DNA of 64,000 nucleotides from Paenibacillus pabuli (GTDB taxonomy: Bacteria; Bacillota; Bacilli; Paenibacillales; Paenibacillaceae), in contig NZ_CP073714.1 of the NCBI RefSeq assembly GCF_023101145.1, positions 186,001-250,000 of the forward strand, in the 5' to 3' direction. The notes under the pieces were generated by a model. The model was not told the DNA's origin. It saw only the letters and a program-made list of their open reading frames with translations, and searched no databases. The translations under genes and the position numbers were made by a program. Of this stretch, positions 28,265 through 36,404 are shown in pieces (the first letter of the stretch is position 1; every line of letters starts with the position of its first letter).

Positions 28265-29395
28265 ATGTGGAAAAAAGCTATTGATGATACGTTACATGTC
28301 ACCCGACGTAATATAGATCGATTTGGTGGACGCTTTCCCCATGTTAGTAACGGGGATGAGCATTATGTGCTTAACGATAATACAGAATGGACGGCTGGAT
28401 TCTGGTCAGGCATCCTGTGGTTATGCACGGAGTATACACAAGACCCGTTGTTTCGTGAGGCAGCAGCAAGTACCGTCGATAACTTCCGTCGGCGAATGGA
28501 TCAGAAAATCATTTTTGATCATCATGATATTGGTTTCCTCTATTCATTGTCATCCAAGGCGCAATGGATTGTGGAGCAAGATGATGCCGCAAGGAAACTT
28601 ACGCTGGAAGCTGCCGATATGCTGATGAAACGCTGGCGGGAGGAAGCCGGACTGATTCAGGCTTGGGGGCGTAAAGGCGATGTGAACAACGGAGGGCGAA
28701 TTATTATCGATTGTCTGCTTAATCTTCCGCTGCTGTTCTGGGCGTATGAGCAGACCAATAACGAGGAGTATCGCCGCGTTGCCGAGCTGCATGCGCTCAA
28801 AAGCCGCCGGTTCCTTGTACGTGGGGACGACTCCAGTTATCATACGTTTTATTTTGACCAGGCTACCGGAGAGGCTATTCGAGGTGGTACGCATCAGGGT
28901 TACCATGACGGCTCTACCTGGACACGCGGACAGGCATGGGGGATTTACGGTTTTGCTCTGTGCAGCCGCTATCTGCAAAGTGCAGAGATGTTAGAGACAG
29001 CGAAGCGTCTCGCTCGTTATTTCCTTGCCCATCTTCCGGAGGATGAAGTAGCCTATTGGGATTTTGATGCTCCGCAGACGCCTACAACGAAAAGGGATAG
29101 CTCTGCATCGGCCATTGCTGCCTGTGGCCTGTTGGAAATTGCCGGACGGATGGATGAAGCTGATCCTGAGCGGAAGGTTTTCCAGAATGCAGCGGAATCC
29201 TCCATGAGATCCTTAGTTAATCATTATTCCACGCAGGGTTCCGATACAGCGGAGGGTTTGCTGAAGCATGGCTCCTACTCTGTAAGAGGTGGAGATTCAC
29301 CTGATGATTACACGATCTGGGGTGATTATTTTTATCTTGAGGCGTTGATGCGTCTGGAACGAGGCATTCCCGGGTACTGGTACGATCGTCAATAA
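28265..29395 (+). CDS. ugl: Unsaturated glucuronyl hydrolase (GH88)
   Basis: Removes the 4,5-unsaturated uronic acid left at the non-reducing end by polysaccharide lyases, by hydrating its double bond. The 376 residues agree with the well-studied Bacillus enzyme (377). The two catalytic Asp fall at the same numbers: Asp88 in DHHDIGF and Asp149 in NNGGRIIIDC. EWTAGFWSGILWL and HQGYHDGSTWTRGQAWGIYGF are further family segments. No signal peptide is present, so it acts on imported oligosaccharides. AGGAGG precedes ATG 28265, and the gene ends the importer operon. No lyase gene is visible in the window. Confidence 0.95.
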   Translation: MWKKAIDDTLHVTRRNIDRFGGRFPHVSNGDEHYVLNDNTEWTAGFWSGILWLCTEYTQDPLFREAAASTVDNFRRRMDQKIIFDHHDIGFLYSLSSKAQWIVEQDDAARKLTLEAADMLMKRWREEAGLIQAWGRKGDVNNGGRIIIDCLLNLPLLFWAYEQTNNEEYRRVAELHALKSRRFLVRGDDSSYHTFYFDQATGEAIRGGTHQGYHDGSTWTRGQAWGIYGFALCSRYLQSAEMLETAKRLARYFLAHLPEDEVAYWDFDAPQTPTTKRDSSASAIAACGLLEIAGRMDEADPERKVFQNAAESSMRSLVNHYSTQGSDTAEGLLKHGSYSVRGGDSPDDYTIWGDYFYLEALMRLERGIPGYWYDRQ

Positions 29396-29447
29396 AGTGA
29401 TTAAGAACAAGTTCCTTGCCGATGAATCAAATATTCTGACACAAAAG

Positions 29448-29490
29448 AAAACGCAGCGATTCTTCCGTGACGACAGAATCGCTGCGTTTT
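29448..29490. terminator. Bidirectional terminator between ugl and pdxA-like gene
   Basis: A perfect 16-bp stem: AAAACGCAGCGATTCT (29448-29463) and its complement (29475-29490), with A's on the left and T's on the right, between convergent operons. Confidence 0.93.
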
Positions 29491-29515
29491 AATCTTTATA
29501 TGTGAATACATGCTG

Positions 29516-30517
29516 TTAAATTTGCGTTTTGGGAGCAAGCTCAATGGCAGAACGGATAGCAGCCAGCATACTTTTGTCATCTGCGATGTTTTTGCCTGCG
29601 ATGTCAAAGGCCGTTCCATGGTCTACAGAAGTGCGGATAATACCGCCTTTGAGACCTACTGTAATGTTCACACCCTCTTCAATGCCCATGACCTTGATCG
29701 GTGCATGTCCCTGGTCGTGATAACAAGCAACAACGATATCGAAATCGCCACGGCCAGCGCGGAAGAATAATGTGTCCGCCGGAAGTGGACCAACGACGTT
29801 AATGCCCTCCCTTTGCGCACGTTCGATGCCGGGCTGAAGTTTTTCTTCCTCTTCACCATTACCGAACAATCCGTTCTCACCTGCATGCGGGTTAATACCG
29901 CAAACAGCTACGCGTGGATTATCGAAGCCTGCTTTTTTCAACGTATCATGAGCCAGTTTAACCACAGTGTATGTTCTTTCCGGGTTAATGCTTGCGATGG
30001 CGTCAATCAGTCCCATATGCGTCGTAAGGTGAATCACTCGCAGATTGGGTGTAGTCAGCATCATGGAGAAATCCTCGGTATCGGTCAGATCAGCTAAAAT
30101 CTCGGTGTGACCTGGATACAAGTGCCCGCCCAGGTGCAGGGCTTCCTTGTTCAGAGGTGCTGTGCAGATGGAGTGAATTTGCTGTTTTTTGGCCAGATCA
30201 ATGGCTTTCGCCAGAAACTGAAATGCTGCATCTCCCGCAACGGCAGATACTTTACCATATTCCAGATCAGCTGGAACGAGGTCCAGATCAATAACGTCGA
30301 CCGTACCGAATTCATACTTGGCTTCGGATGGCTCTTGAATGGCATTAACCTTCAGACTCGATCCGATGACAGGCAGGACACGCTCCAAAATTTTGGCATC
30401 GCCAATGACGAGTGGATTGCAGTTGTTGTAGACCTCCTGATGGCCCAGTGCTTTCATGATGATCTCGGGTCCAATGCCTGCTGCATCGCCCATTGTAATT
30501 CCAACGGTTGGTTTCAT
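29516..30517 (-). CDS. pdxA: PdxA-family 4-phosphate dehydrogenase (acid-sugar type)
   Basis: An NAD-dependent metal enzyme of 333 residues with GITMGDAAGIGPEI, the substrate segment YPGHTEIL, metal His residues (LTTHMGL; YHDQGHAPIK) and RTSVDHGTAFDIAGK. PdxA proper acts in vitamin B6 synthesis. Here the gene overlaps a DUF1537 kinase by 4 bases (ATGA), next to an acid-sugar permease. That is the arrangement of PdxA2-type enzymes, which oxidise and decarboxylate D-threonate or D-erythronate 4-phosphate to dihydroxyacetone phosphate. The catabolic role is thus inferred from context; the exact substrate is open. AGGAGGA precedes ATG 30517. Confidence 0.9.
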   Translation of the reverse strand: MKPTVGITMGDAAGIGPEIIMKALGHQEVYNNCNPLVIGDAKILERVLPVIGSSLKVNAIQEPSEAKYEFGTVDVIDLDLVPADLEYGKVSAVAGDAAFQFLAKAIDLAKKQQIHSICTAPLNKEALHLGGHLYPGHTEILADLTDTEDFSMMLTTPNLRVIHLTTHMGLIDAIASINPERTYTVVKLAHDTLKKAGFDNPRVAVCGINPHAGENGLFGNGEEEEKLQPGIERAQREGINVVGPLPADTLFFRAGRGDFDIVVACYHDQGHAPIKVMGIEEGVNITVGLKGGIIRTSVDHGTAFDIAGKNIADDKSMLAAIRSAIELAPKTQI

Positions 30518-31809
30518 ACGGGAACTCCTCCTTTTAATTTTTCAATCGCATGGATGAAGACGTCGGGTCTGCCGAATCCGCCTGCTTTGGTAATCACGTA
30601 CAGATCCTCAATTCCAATAAATTTCGATATCGGGACACCAATTTCAAGCTCATCAAGCAGCTCGAATCCGCTGATATTCCACTTCATGCAGATTTGTTTA
30701 GCCGTATCTCCGCCGGTCATGGATACCCCTTTGAAATACCCATTCTCGAGCAGCTTGGCACAGATTTCACCTATGGCTCTTACAATCTCATTGCTGACCT
30801 CGGTGTGATTAAGCCCTCGGACTTCACCTGTAGCACGTGCCAGTTCAATATCCACCTGTTCGGCGGTCGAGTAGAGGACCACATCATTGCCTTCCACAGC
30901 TTTGGCCTTCACTTCTTCATACACACGATCGATTTCTTGCTCACGATCTGCAGATTCCGATACGGCTTTGAAGGAGTGGAACGGGATGGAGGATACGTTG
31001 GTTTTCTGTAGCAACTGCTTGAGTTGTTCACGAGAGTTTTTGTTCACACTCCCTACGACGGTGAGGATTGGTCCCGGATTTGTCGGAATGGTCAATTCCG
31101 CGGACTGTGCCCCCAAACCGTAATGAGTGGGAAGGTAGTTCGCGATGCCCGCCGAGCCTGCCCAGGCAAATGAATAATCCAGCTCGCTGGTAATACTCAG
31201 AACCTGCTCCAGATGCTGCTCATCTGTCGAGTCGATGAGGATATATGGAATGTCGTTTGCCTTAAAGGTTTCCAATAGCGTCTTAATATGATCTGTTCCC
31301 GATTCAAGATCACTCACTGTAATCTCGCCCACTTCATACTTGGTCTGGAGCTTGAGCAAATCCGGAAGATACGAAAGGGTTACAGGTGTCTTCGGATCAT
31401 TCGCAATCTCAGTATCGGCTAGTGGAACACCGTTCAGATAATGCGTGCCATTAAGAATGGTGCGGTTATTCTTGGGATAACCCGGGGCGATCATCATAAA
31501 GTCCGGTTTGACCACATCATACAAAGCGTCGATCTCGATCCCGATGTTTCCGCGCATAGTCGAGTCCATTTTTTTGAAAATGGTGCCAAATCCGTTCCTG
31601 AGCAGCAGTTCGGTTGCCCGGTGAACCCGCTGATACGCATCCTCCGGTGTGATGGAACGGCTATCGGTATCAAACACAACTGCATCGTAATGACGAATGT
31701 TATCTTCGTCCATATTGAACAGTACACTAGTCTTCAAGCCATGGCGGGCAAGCTGCACCCCGCTGTCATTGGCGCCGGTCAAATCATCTGCAATAATGGC
31801 TAATTTCAT
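30514..31809 (-). CDS. Four-carbon acid-sugar kinase (DUF1537, DtnK-like)
   Basis: Phosphorylates an acid sugar, probably D-threonate or D-erythronate, with ATP. The 431 residues begin with IIADDLTGANDSGVQLA, the family signature. KKMDSTMRGNIGIEIDAL and PGYPKNNRTILNG follow, with the C-terminal nucleotide site VSMTGGDTAKQICMKWNISGFELLDELEIGVP. AAGGAGGGA precedes ATG 31809. The stop overlaps the pdxA-like start by 4 bases, so the two enzymes are coupled. The family is known from acid-sugar catabolic operons; which stereoisomer is used cannot be read from the sequence. Confidence 0.92.
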   Translation of the reverse strand: MKLAIIADDLTGANDSGVQLARHGLKTSVLFNMDEDNIRHYDAVVFDTDSRSITPEDAYQRVHRATELLLRNGFGTIFKKMDSTMRGNIGIEIDALYDVVKPDFMMIAPGYPKNNRTILNGTHYLNGVPLADTEIANDPKTPVTLSYLPDLLKLQTKYEVGEITVSDLESGTDHIKTLLETFKANDIPYILIDSTDEQHLEQVLSITSELDYSFAWAGSAGIANYLPTHYGLGAQSAELTIPTNPGPILTVVGSVNKNSREQLKQLLQKTNVSSIPFHSFKAVSESADREQEIDRVYEEVKAKAVEGNDVVLYSTAEQVDIELARATGEVRGLNHTEVSNEIVRAIGEICAKLLENGYFKGVSMTGGDTAKQICMKWNISGFELLDELEIGVPISKFIGIEDLYVITKAGGFGRPDVFIHAIEKLKGGVPV

Positions 31810-31871
31810 GCAGTCATCCCTCCTTGGAAAGCAAAATTAAATATAATTCCGGTCAGCTAAATTCAGAGCAT

Positions 31872-32858
31872 TTATGTGGACGGTCTTTGATTGTATTTCT
31901 CGACGCCGCCTGATTTCTCTAGCCTTTTGGAGAGGAAACCGATGAAGATCGGCAGCAGAATGGCAGTTGTCACAACACTCGCAGCAATCTGTACCGTTGC
32001 AATCTCGGCAATCGGGGCAAAAGAAGCGTTTGCAGCCACGATGGCAGCAGGCGTACCTACAGCGTTACCGGCTGTGGAGCCTTCGGAAGCACCGACAATC
32101 GGGTTCCAGCCAATAGCTCTGAACAACAAGAAACCGATGCCACCAGTGATCAATACAGTCAGTACACCCAGCAAGATACCGCTGAGTCCGCCTTGAATGA
32201 TCGATGAGAAGTTAATTCCCATACCCAGTGAAAAGGCGAAGAATGGAACAAGCTTATCACTGCCTTTATGCAGCCAATCAGCCATGTTTTTATCGAGATT
32301 ACCAATAACAATACCGACGATAAGCGGAAGCAGTACGGCTACAAAAGACATCGGAGAGAACATGCCGTTGGCGAAGCCCATCGCACCGAAAATAGAGAGT
32401 GCAACCATGGTGAGAAACGGTCCGTCGCTGAGCGCGAGGAACGGATAAGCCGCTTTGTCATCTTCTTTGCCGTATTGTCCGGCCAACGCGATGTACAGTC
32501 CACCATTGGAATTCGTCATTGCGGCGATAATGGCGAGTGGCGCCAAACCAAGGAATAAACCATTGGAGTCCGCAAAGAATATGGCGATCAAACCTAATAT
32601 TGCACCAACTGCCCACTTGAACACAAGCAGTGTAACGCCTTTACCAACCGAAGAACCAGCCGTCTTGAACGTGATTTGCGTACCGGCAATCAACAGGAAC
32701 AGGGCGATCAATGTGCTTGAACTGTTTACGAACAGGGCTTCCGTGAAACCCCCGATTCGCAAAGCATTCGGAAAGAATGTGTTAATGGTTGCACCGAGCA
32801 ACAGGGGAACAACCATCATACCGCCAGGAATACGATCTAATGTTGCTTTAATGTTCAT
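31872..32858 (-). CDS. kdgT: KdgT-family 2-keto-3-deoxygluconate-type permease
   Basis: An acid-sugar symporter of 328 residues with about ten membrane helices. It begins MNIKATLDRIPGGMMVVPLLLGATINTFFP, the typical KdgT start, and contains LFLLIAGTQITFK and GLAPLAIIAAMTNSNGGLYIAL. It is the first gene of the minus-strand operon permease-kinase-dehydrogenase, so its real cargo is more likely the kinase's four-carbon acid sugar than 2-keto-3-deoxygluconate. AAGGAG precedes ATG 32858. Its promoter carries a cre-like site. Confidence 0.92.
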   Translation of the reverse strand: MNIKATLDRIPGGMMVVPLLLGATINTFFPNALRIGGFTEALFVNSSSTLIALFLLIAGTQITFKTAGSSVGKGVTLLVFKWAVGAILGLIAIFFADSNGLFLGLAPLAIIAAMTNSNGGLYIALAGQYGKEDDKAAYPFLALSDGPFLTMVALSIFGAMGFANGMFSPMSFVAVLLPLIVGIVIGNLDKNMADWLHKGSDKLVPFFAFSLGMGINFSSIIQGGLSGILLGVLTVLITGGIGFLLFRAIGWNPIVGASEGSTAGNAVGTPAAIVAANASFAPIAEIATVQIAASVVTTAILLPIFIGFLSKRLEKSGGVEKYNQRPST

Positions 32859-32889
32859 AGTAGTGGCTCCTTATGAAGTAATCGTTTTT

Positions 32890-32938
32890 ATAAAGCGTTT
32901 GCATGGATTATGTTATCCCATATTGTTTATTTTAGCAA
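32890..32938 (-). promoter_or_regulatory. kdgT operon promoter with cre box
   Basis: On the minus strand there is TTGCTA (32933-32938), a 17-base spacer and TAACAT (32910-32915). Just downstream, ATGCAAACGCTTTAT (32890-32904) fits the CcpA consensus WTGNAARCGNWWWCA at 13 of 15 positions; only the final CA differs. Its place near +1 to +15 suggests glucose repression by CcpA. Confidence 0.75.
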
Positions 32939-32997
32939 CACTTATTTATTGTAAATTTTAAGTAATAGTTATAAGTGTTTAAATATGCAACACATAT
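32937..32997 (-). promoter_or_regulatory. Candidate operator of the PrpR-like regulator
   Basis: AACACTTAT (32937-32945) and ATAAGTGTT (32971-32979) are perfect inverted repeats 25 bases apart, upstream of and overlapping the kdgT -35. A related GCAACACATAT lies at 32987-32997. The position fits an activator site for the adjacent regulator; this is inference. Confidence 0.5.
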
Positions 32998-33003
32998 AAT
33001 CAT

Positions 33004-33045
33004 AAAAAAAGGCGTAAACTTAAAGTCACTCTTTAAGTTTACGCC
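33004..33045 (-). terminator. Terminator overlapping the end of the PrpR-like gene
   Basis: A 15-bp perfect stem (33011-33025 with 33031-33045) followed on the minus strand by seven T. The gene's stop codon (33026-33028) is in the loop, so the last codons form one arm. Confidence 0.92.
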
Positions 33046-34708
33046 ATAACGTGGCACGGTTAATCCCCAAGCGTTCGGCCGCCTTGGATTGGTTGTTGTT
33101 TTCCTCAAGTAGAACGAGTTGAATAATTTCTTTTTCGATTTCTTTCAGCGTACCACTGAGCTTCATCGTATTGGATGAGGGTTGCTCACCAAGCAGATGT
33201 GATAGGGTCTCGGCTGAGATCACGTAGTCCTGTTCATTCAGTGCAGCCTGTTTGATCAGATGCCTCAACTGGTTCACTGTCATATGCGGAACTTGATCTC
33301 TGATTAGCTGCAATGCGTCCTCTTTCATCTTCACTGCAACGGTTCCATATTTCTGGTAGTAATCGCTGAGGAAATGCTGGATGAGAGGCGCAAGATCCTC
33401 CTGTCTGTCCATAAGGCTTGGCATAATGATCGTATTCAGCTCGATGTCCAAAGCTCCACTAAAATTCAATTGCTGTTCCCCGAGGATAAATACCCCGATC
33501 TGCCTCTGTAGACAAGTCTGAATGAATGCGATCAATTCCTCGTCCTTCGAGCCGTTTTCCCAATAATTAATTTCTACGTTGCGCACCTTGGAAAGTGGAA
33601 TTTTGTGCAAATGACCCGGAGGTACCTTGTCCAGATCCATTTGGAGCATCAGCCCACCGCTGGAGTACATCTGATGAATATGTTTGACCAGAAAAGACTT
33701 GCCCGAATCCGCTTCACCTAGCAGATAAATGGGTTCATGATTCTCGTAAAGCGCCCGGATGTTCTTCAACACGGCCTGCATGGCAAGCGATTCGGCAACA
33801 ATCGGTTCCATGGATATATCGGTATACGCCGTTATGCCAAATTGTGCAAAAGCGTACGGCTGTCCTTTTTCAAGAAAATATACTTTATAGCTCTTGTTGC
33901 TTAATGTCGTTTCATAGGCGGTCACCGTAAGCTGGTAATCGTCCACAATGAACACATTTTGAACTTGGGACTGGTGGAATTCCAGATTCGTATTGGTGAG
34001 ATAAATGTGATTGTCGGACAGTGGATTTTGCTCAAAATCCGTCAAGTTCTCAAATACAATCTCGTTCTGTTCGTTGAAAACAAGAAGATTTGGATGTTCT
34101 TGAGTGACTAGATTGTTCAGTATGACGGATACCGCGTGATTTTTGCTTAAATGCCGATATACCAGCTGTGCATCTTCAAGAGCTCTGAGAATGGATTCTT
34201 TGCCAGATTGGATCAGCAAGCCTTCCAAACCATACGATTTGGCTGTATTCACGGTGATGACATCACCAACAATCTGGCGGTATCCCGATGCCTTCAGCTC
34301 CAGCAGCAGCCTTGCCACATCCTCAGAGCTGCGTATGGTATATACCTTTAAAGGTAATTCCATCAGATCAATAATGGACTGCGCCCCTGAAGTAATGTTG
34401 GCAAAGCCAACGATAGCGGTCTGGCCGTTGAACTGGCTGGCCAGTGTCAGCGAACGTATCATGTCATATCCCGACAACTGTACATCAATGACGGGAATGG
34501 TTACGGCTTCCTTAATCAGCTGGGCAGTACCACCGCGGCTAATCATAATCTCCGCCCCGTTTCGTTCAGCCTGGGCCGCCAATTCGGCGCCTTTCATCAG
34601 GTCGCCCACCTCATATTGAATGGCTAACTGGGGGAATAGCGGAATGCATTCTTCTATAATCGTAGTCATGGATTCGTAAGGAGCGATAATATGAACTCGT
34701 GTACGCAT
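33026..34708 (-). CDS. PrpR_N / AAA-like / Fis-type HTH regulator
   Basis: A 560-residue transcription regulator. Residues about 1-190 form a PrpR-type sensing domain (IPLFPQLAIQYEVGD, ISRGGTAQLIKEAVTIPVIDVQLSGYDMIR). About 200-270 may be a PAS-like part. About 300-500 is a reduced AAA module with Walker A GEADSGKS (331-338). The C-terminus is a Fis-like helix-turn-helix (NNQSKAAERLGINRATLWRKLKE). I see no GAFTGA loop, so it probably does not drive sigma-54 polymerase in the classical way. ATG 34708 follows an AGGAAAA-type site; the in-frame ATG 34735 has none. It is likely the regulator of the downstream kdgT operon. Confidence 0.9.
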   Translation of the reverse strand: MRTRVHIIAPYESMTTIIEECIPLFPQLAIQYEVGDLMKGAELAAQAERNGAEIMISRGGTAQLIKEAVTIPVIDVQLSGYDMIRSLTLASQFNGQTAIVGFANITSGAQSIIDLMELPLKVYTIRSSEDVARLLLELKASGYRQIVGDVITVNTAKSYGLEGLLIQSGKESILRALEDAQLVYRHLSKNHAVSVILNNLVTQEHPNLLVFNEQNEIVFENLTDFEQNPLSDNHIYLTNTNLEFHQSQVQNVFIVDDYQLTVTAYETTLSNKSYKVYFLEKGQPYAFAQFGITAYTDISMEPIVAESLAMQAVLKNIRALYENHEPIYLLGEADSGKSFLVKHIHQMYSSGGLMLQMDLDKVPPGHLHKIPLSKVRNVEINYWENGSKDEELIAFIQTCLQRQIGVFILGEQQLNFSGALDIELNTIIMPSLMDRQEDLAPLIQHFLSDYYQKYGTVAVKMKEDALQLIRDQVPHMTVNQLRHLIKQAALNEQDYVISAETLSHLLGEQPSSNTMKLSGTLKEIEKEIIQLVLLEENNNQSKAAERLGINRATLWRKLKE

Positions 34709-34854
34709 AATTTTCCTGCCTTTTATAAAAATCATTCATGGTTCCTTCTGGTACATCAGACCAGAGGACTTTCCTTATTATAGCCAACTTGCAGGGGAAT
34801 GGCATCCCTATACCTGTCGAGCTATTATAACAACCTACCAAAACTCAAAAAAAT

Positions 34855-34889
34855 ATTTATTTGCTTTGCGCAAACAAATAAATTATGAT
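34855..34889 (+). promoter_or_regulatory. marR promoter covered by a 29-bp palindrome
   Basis: TTGCTT (34861-34866), a 17-base spacer and TATGAT (34884-34889). The span 34855-34883 is an inverted repeat, ATTTATTTG..TTTGC with GCAAA..AAATAAAT, broken by one extra base. It covers the -35 and spacer, as expected for autorepression by the MarR protein encoded just downstream. Confidence 0.8.
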
Positions 34890-34909
34890 CAAATCGGAGG
34901 TGATCATTT

Positions 34910-35386
34910 TTGGCAAGCAATCGAGATGAGCTTGAGAAATTGGCCTACGGTACGTTAAGAATAGTTAAAGAATTTACGCATGCACAAAATCTTCGATCAG
35001 ATCTGGACCGTTTAACGTTTGAAATTCTGTTGTATGTCAAGGAACAGGGAGCTGTAAGGATCACGGATATTGCCAGCAAACTGGATCTGAATCCCTCATC
35101 AATCACCCGGAGAATTCAAGGATTGAAGCAGTCGGGTCATATCGTTGCGGTCTCCGATCCGAATGATTTACGATCCAGTTTGGTTACCTTATCTCCATTG
35201 GGAGAAGAGGAATTGTCTGATTTCCTGGAAGTGAGTATTGATGGTTTGGCACATATCTTACGCGATTGGAACGACAGTGAGGTGCAGAGGTTTGCCAAAC
35301 AGTTACTAAACTATGCGGATGCCATGCGTACATGGCGTCTGGCTAAAGGAGCGGACTCCAATGTCGGGGAAAAAAGAAAATCCTGA
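34910..35386 (+). CDS. MarR-family transcriptional regulator
   Basis: A 158-residue winged-helix repressor. The DNA-binding part reads RITDIASKLDLNPSSITRRIQGLKQSGHI followed by the wing SDPNDLRSSLVTLSPLGEEELSDF (about residues 47-100), between dimerisation helices. The start is TTG 34910 with GGAGGTGAT upstream. It overlaps the methyltransferase start by 26 bases, so the two genes form an operon. The long palindrome over its promoter is most likely its own operator. The signal it senses is unknown. Confidence 0.92.
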   Translation: MASNRDELEKLAYGTLRIVKEFTHAQNLRSDLDRLTFEILLYVKEQGAVRITDIASKLDLNPSSITRRIQGLKQSGHIVAVSDPNDLRSSLVTLSPLGEEELSDFLEVSIDGLAHILRDWNDSEVQRFAKQLLNYADAMRTWRLAKGADSNVGEKRKS

Positions 35387-36215
35387 GCAAGCTCAGCAAT
35401 ACGCAAACTCCGGTAATTTCAATGCGCGAATTCATTTGCATAAAACATACAGCACCAACCCATATCCTTGGCCTCTTTGGGTCTTTGACCAATTTCCAAA
35501 GATGGATGATCTCAGGGTCTTAGAATTGGGTGGTGGAAACGGATTGTTGTGGATGGCCAATGCCGGGCGCATTCCCGGTCATTGGGATGTAACCATTACA
35601 GACAAATCGTCGGGGATGCTTCGGGATGCCGAGCGCAATCTTGCCCATCTTGGGACAAATGTCCAATGGAGTGTCATGGATGCAGAGGCAATTCATTTTC
35701 CCGAAGACTGCTTTGATATCGTAATCGCTAATCATATGTTATATCATCTTGGGAATCTGGAGAGGGCATTATCCGAAATAGGGAGAGTGCTTAAGAAGGA
35801 CGGAACCTTCTATGCAAGTACGATCGGTTCCCGAAATATGGCCGAAATGAAAGAGCTGATAAAAGTTTTTAATCCGGATAGCCAATATGACAGCATTCTT
35901 GGCACGATTGAGTCGAAATTTTCCTTGGAGAACGGAAAACAACAACTTGAAAGTGTTTTTACTGATGTGCAATTACATGTTTACGAAGATTCGCTTTCCA
36001 TAACAGACTCAGACGCTATTGTCGAATATGTATTATCCATGAATGGGTTGGAAGGAAATGAACAGGTCATGAGTCTTCAGGAGGCCCAAGCTTTTAAAGT
36101 CTTTTTAGATAGGAAAATGAAAGAATCAAATGGGAAGATACACATTAGCAAGGCTTCCGGAATGTTCTCTTGTACAAACGCCAGAATGGTTCATTCTTCA
36201 AGGAATCCATCCTAG
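35361..36215 (+). CDS. Class I SAM-dependent methyltransferase
   Basis: 284 residues. Motif I is VLELGGGNGLLW (about residues 50-61), followed by the acidic end of strand 2 (TITDKSSGML), MDAEAIHFPEDCFDIVIANHMLYHL and the GRVLKKDGTFYAST segment, all typical of UbiE/Methyltransf_11 enzymes that act on small molecules. ATG 35361 is chosen for AAAGGAG upstream; an in-frame ATG at 35313 would lie deep inside marR. Coupling to a MarR repressor suggests a detoxification or resistance role, but the substrate cannot be read. The stop codon lies inside a 12-bp hairpin. Confidence 0.9.
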   Translation: MSGKKENPEQAQQYANSGNFNARIHLHKTYSTNPYPWPLWVFDQFPKMDDLRVLELGGGNGLLWMANAGRIPGHWDVTITDKSSGMLRDAERNLAHLGTNVQWSVMDAEAIHFPEDCFDIVIANHMLYHLGNLERALSEIGRVLKKDGTFYASTIGSRNMAEMKELIKVFNPDSQYDSILGTIESKFSLENGKQQLESVFTDVQLHVYEDSLSITDSDAIVEYVLSMNGLEGNEQVMSLQEAQAFKVFLDRKMKESNGKIHISKASGMFSCTNARMVHSSRNPS

Positions 36216-36226
36216 ATGGATTCCTT
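36200..36226 (+). terminator. 12-bp hairpin at the methyltransferase stop codon
   Basis: AAGGAATCCATC pairs perfectly with GATGGATTCCTT around CTA; the TAG stop (36213-36215) starts in the loop. No T-run follows, so termination is uncertain. Its right arm also begins the fragment at 36216. Confidence 0.55.
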
Positions 36227-36320
36227 GCCAGATTGGATCAGCAATGGATTCAAACCGTAGGTTTTGCCATATTCACGGTGATGACATTGGCGGTACCCGA
36301 TGCTTTCAGCTCCAGTAGCC
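36216..36320 (-). pseudogene. Decayed partial copy of the PrpR-like regulator gene
   Basis: These bases align with 34191-34318 inside the PrpR-like gene: TTGCCAGATTGGATCAGCAA and TATTCACGGTGATGACA are identical, and CCCGATGC.TTCAGCTCCAG differs by single bases. A gap of about 13-17 bases and several substitutions destroy the frame. The segment corresponds to regulator residues about 131-172. It shows that a related gene, or a duplicate, once lay here. Confidence 0.8.
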
Positions 36321-36404
36321 TTACTGTAGGATCCTGGTGAAGTATACGTCTATGAACACATGTTATAATAAATGGAAATGGGACAGAATTTTTGGGGGGA
36401 TGTA

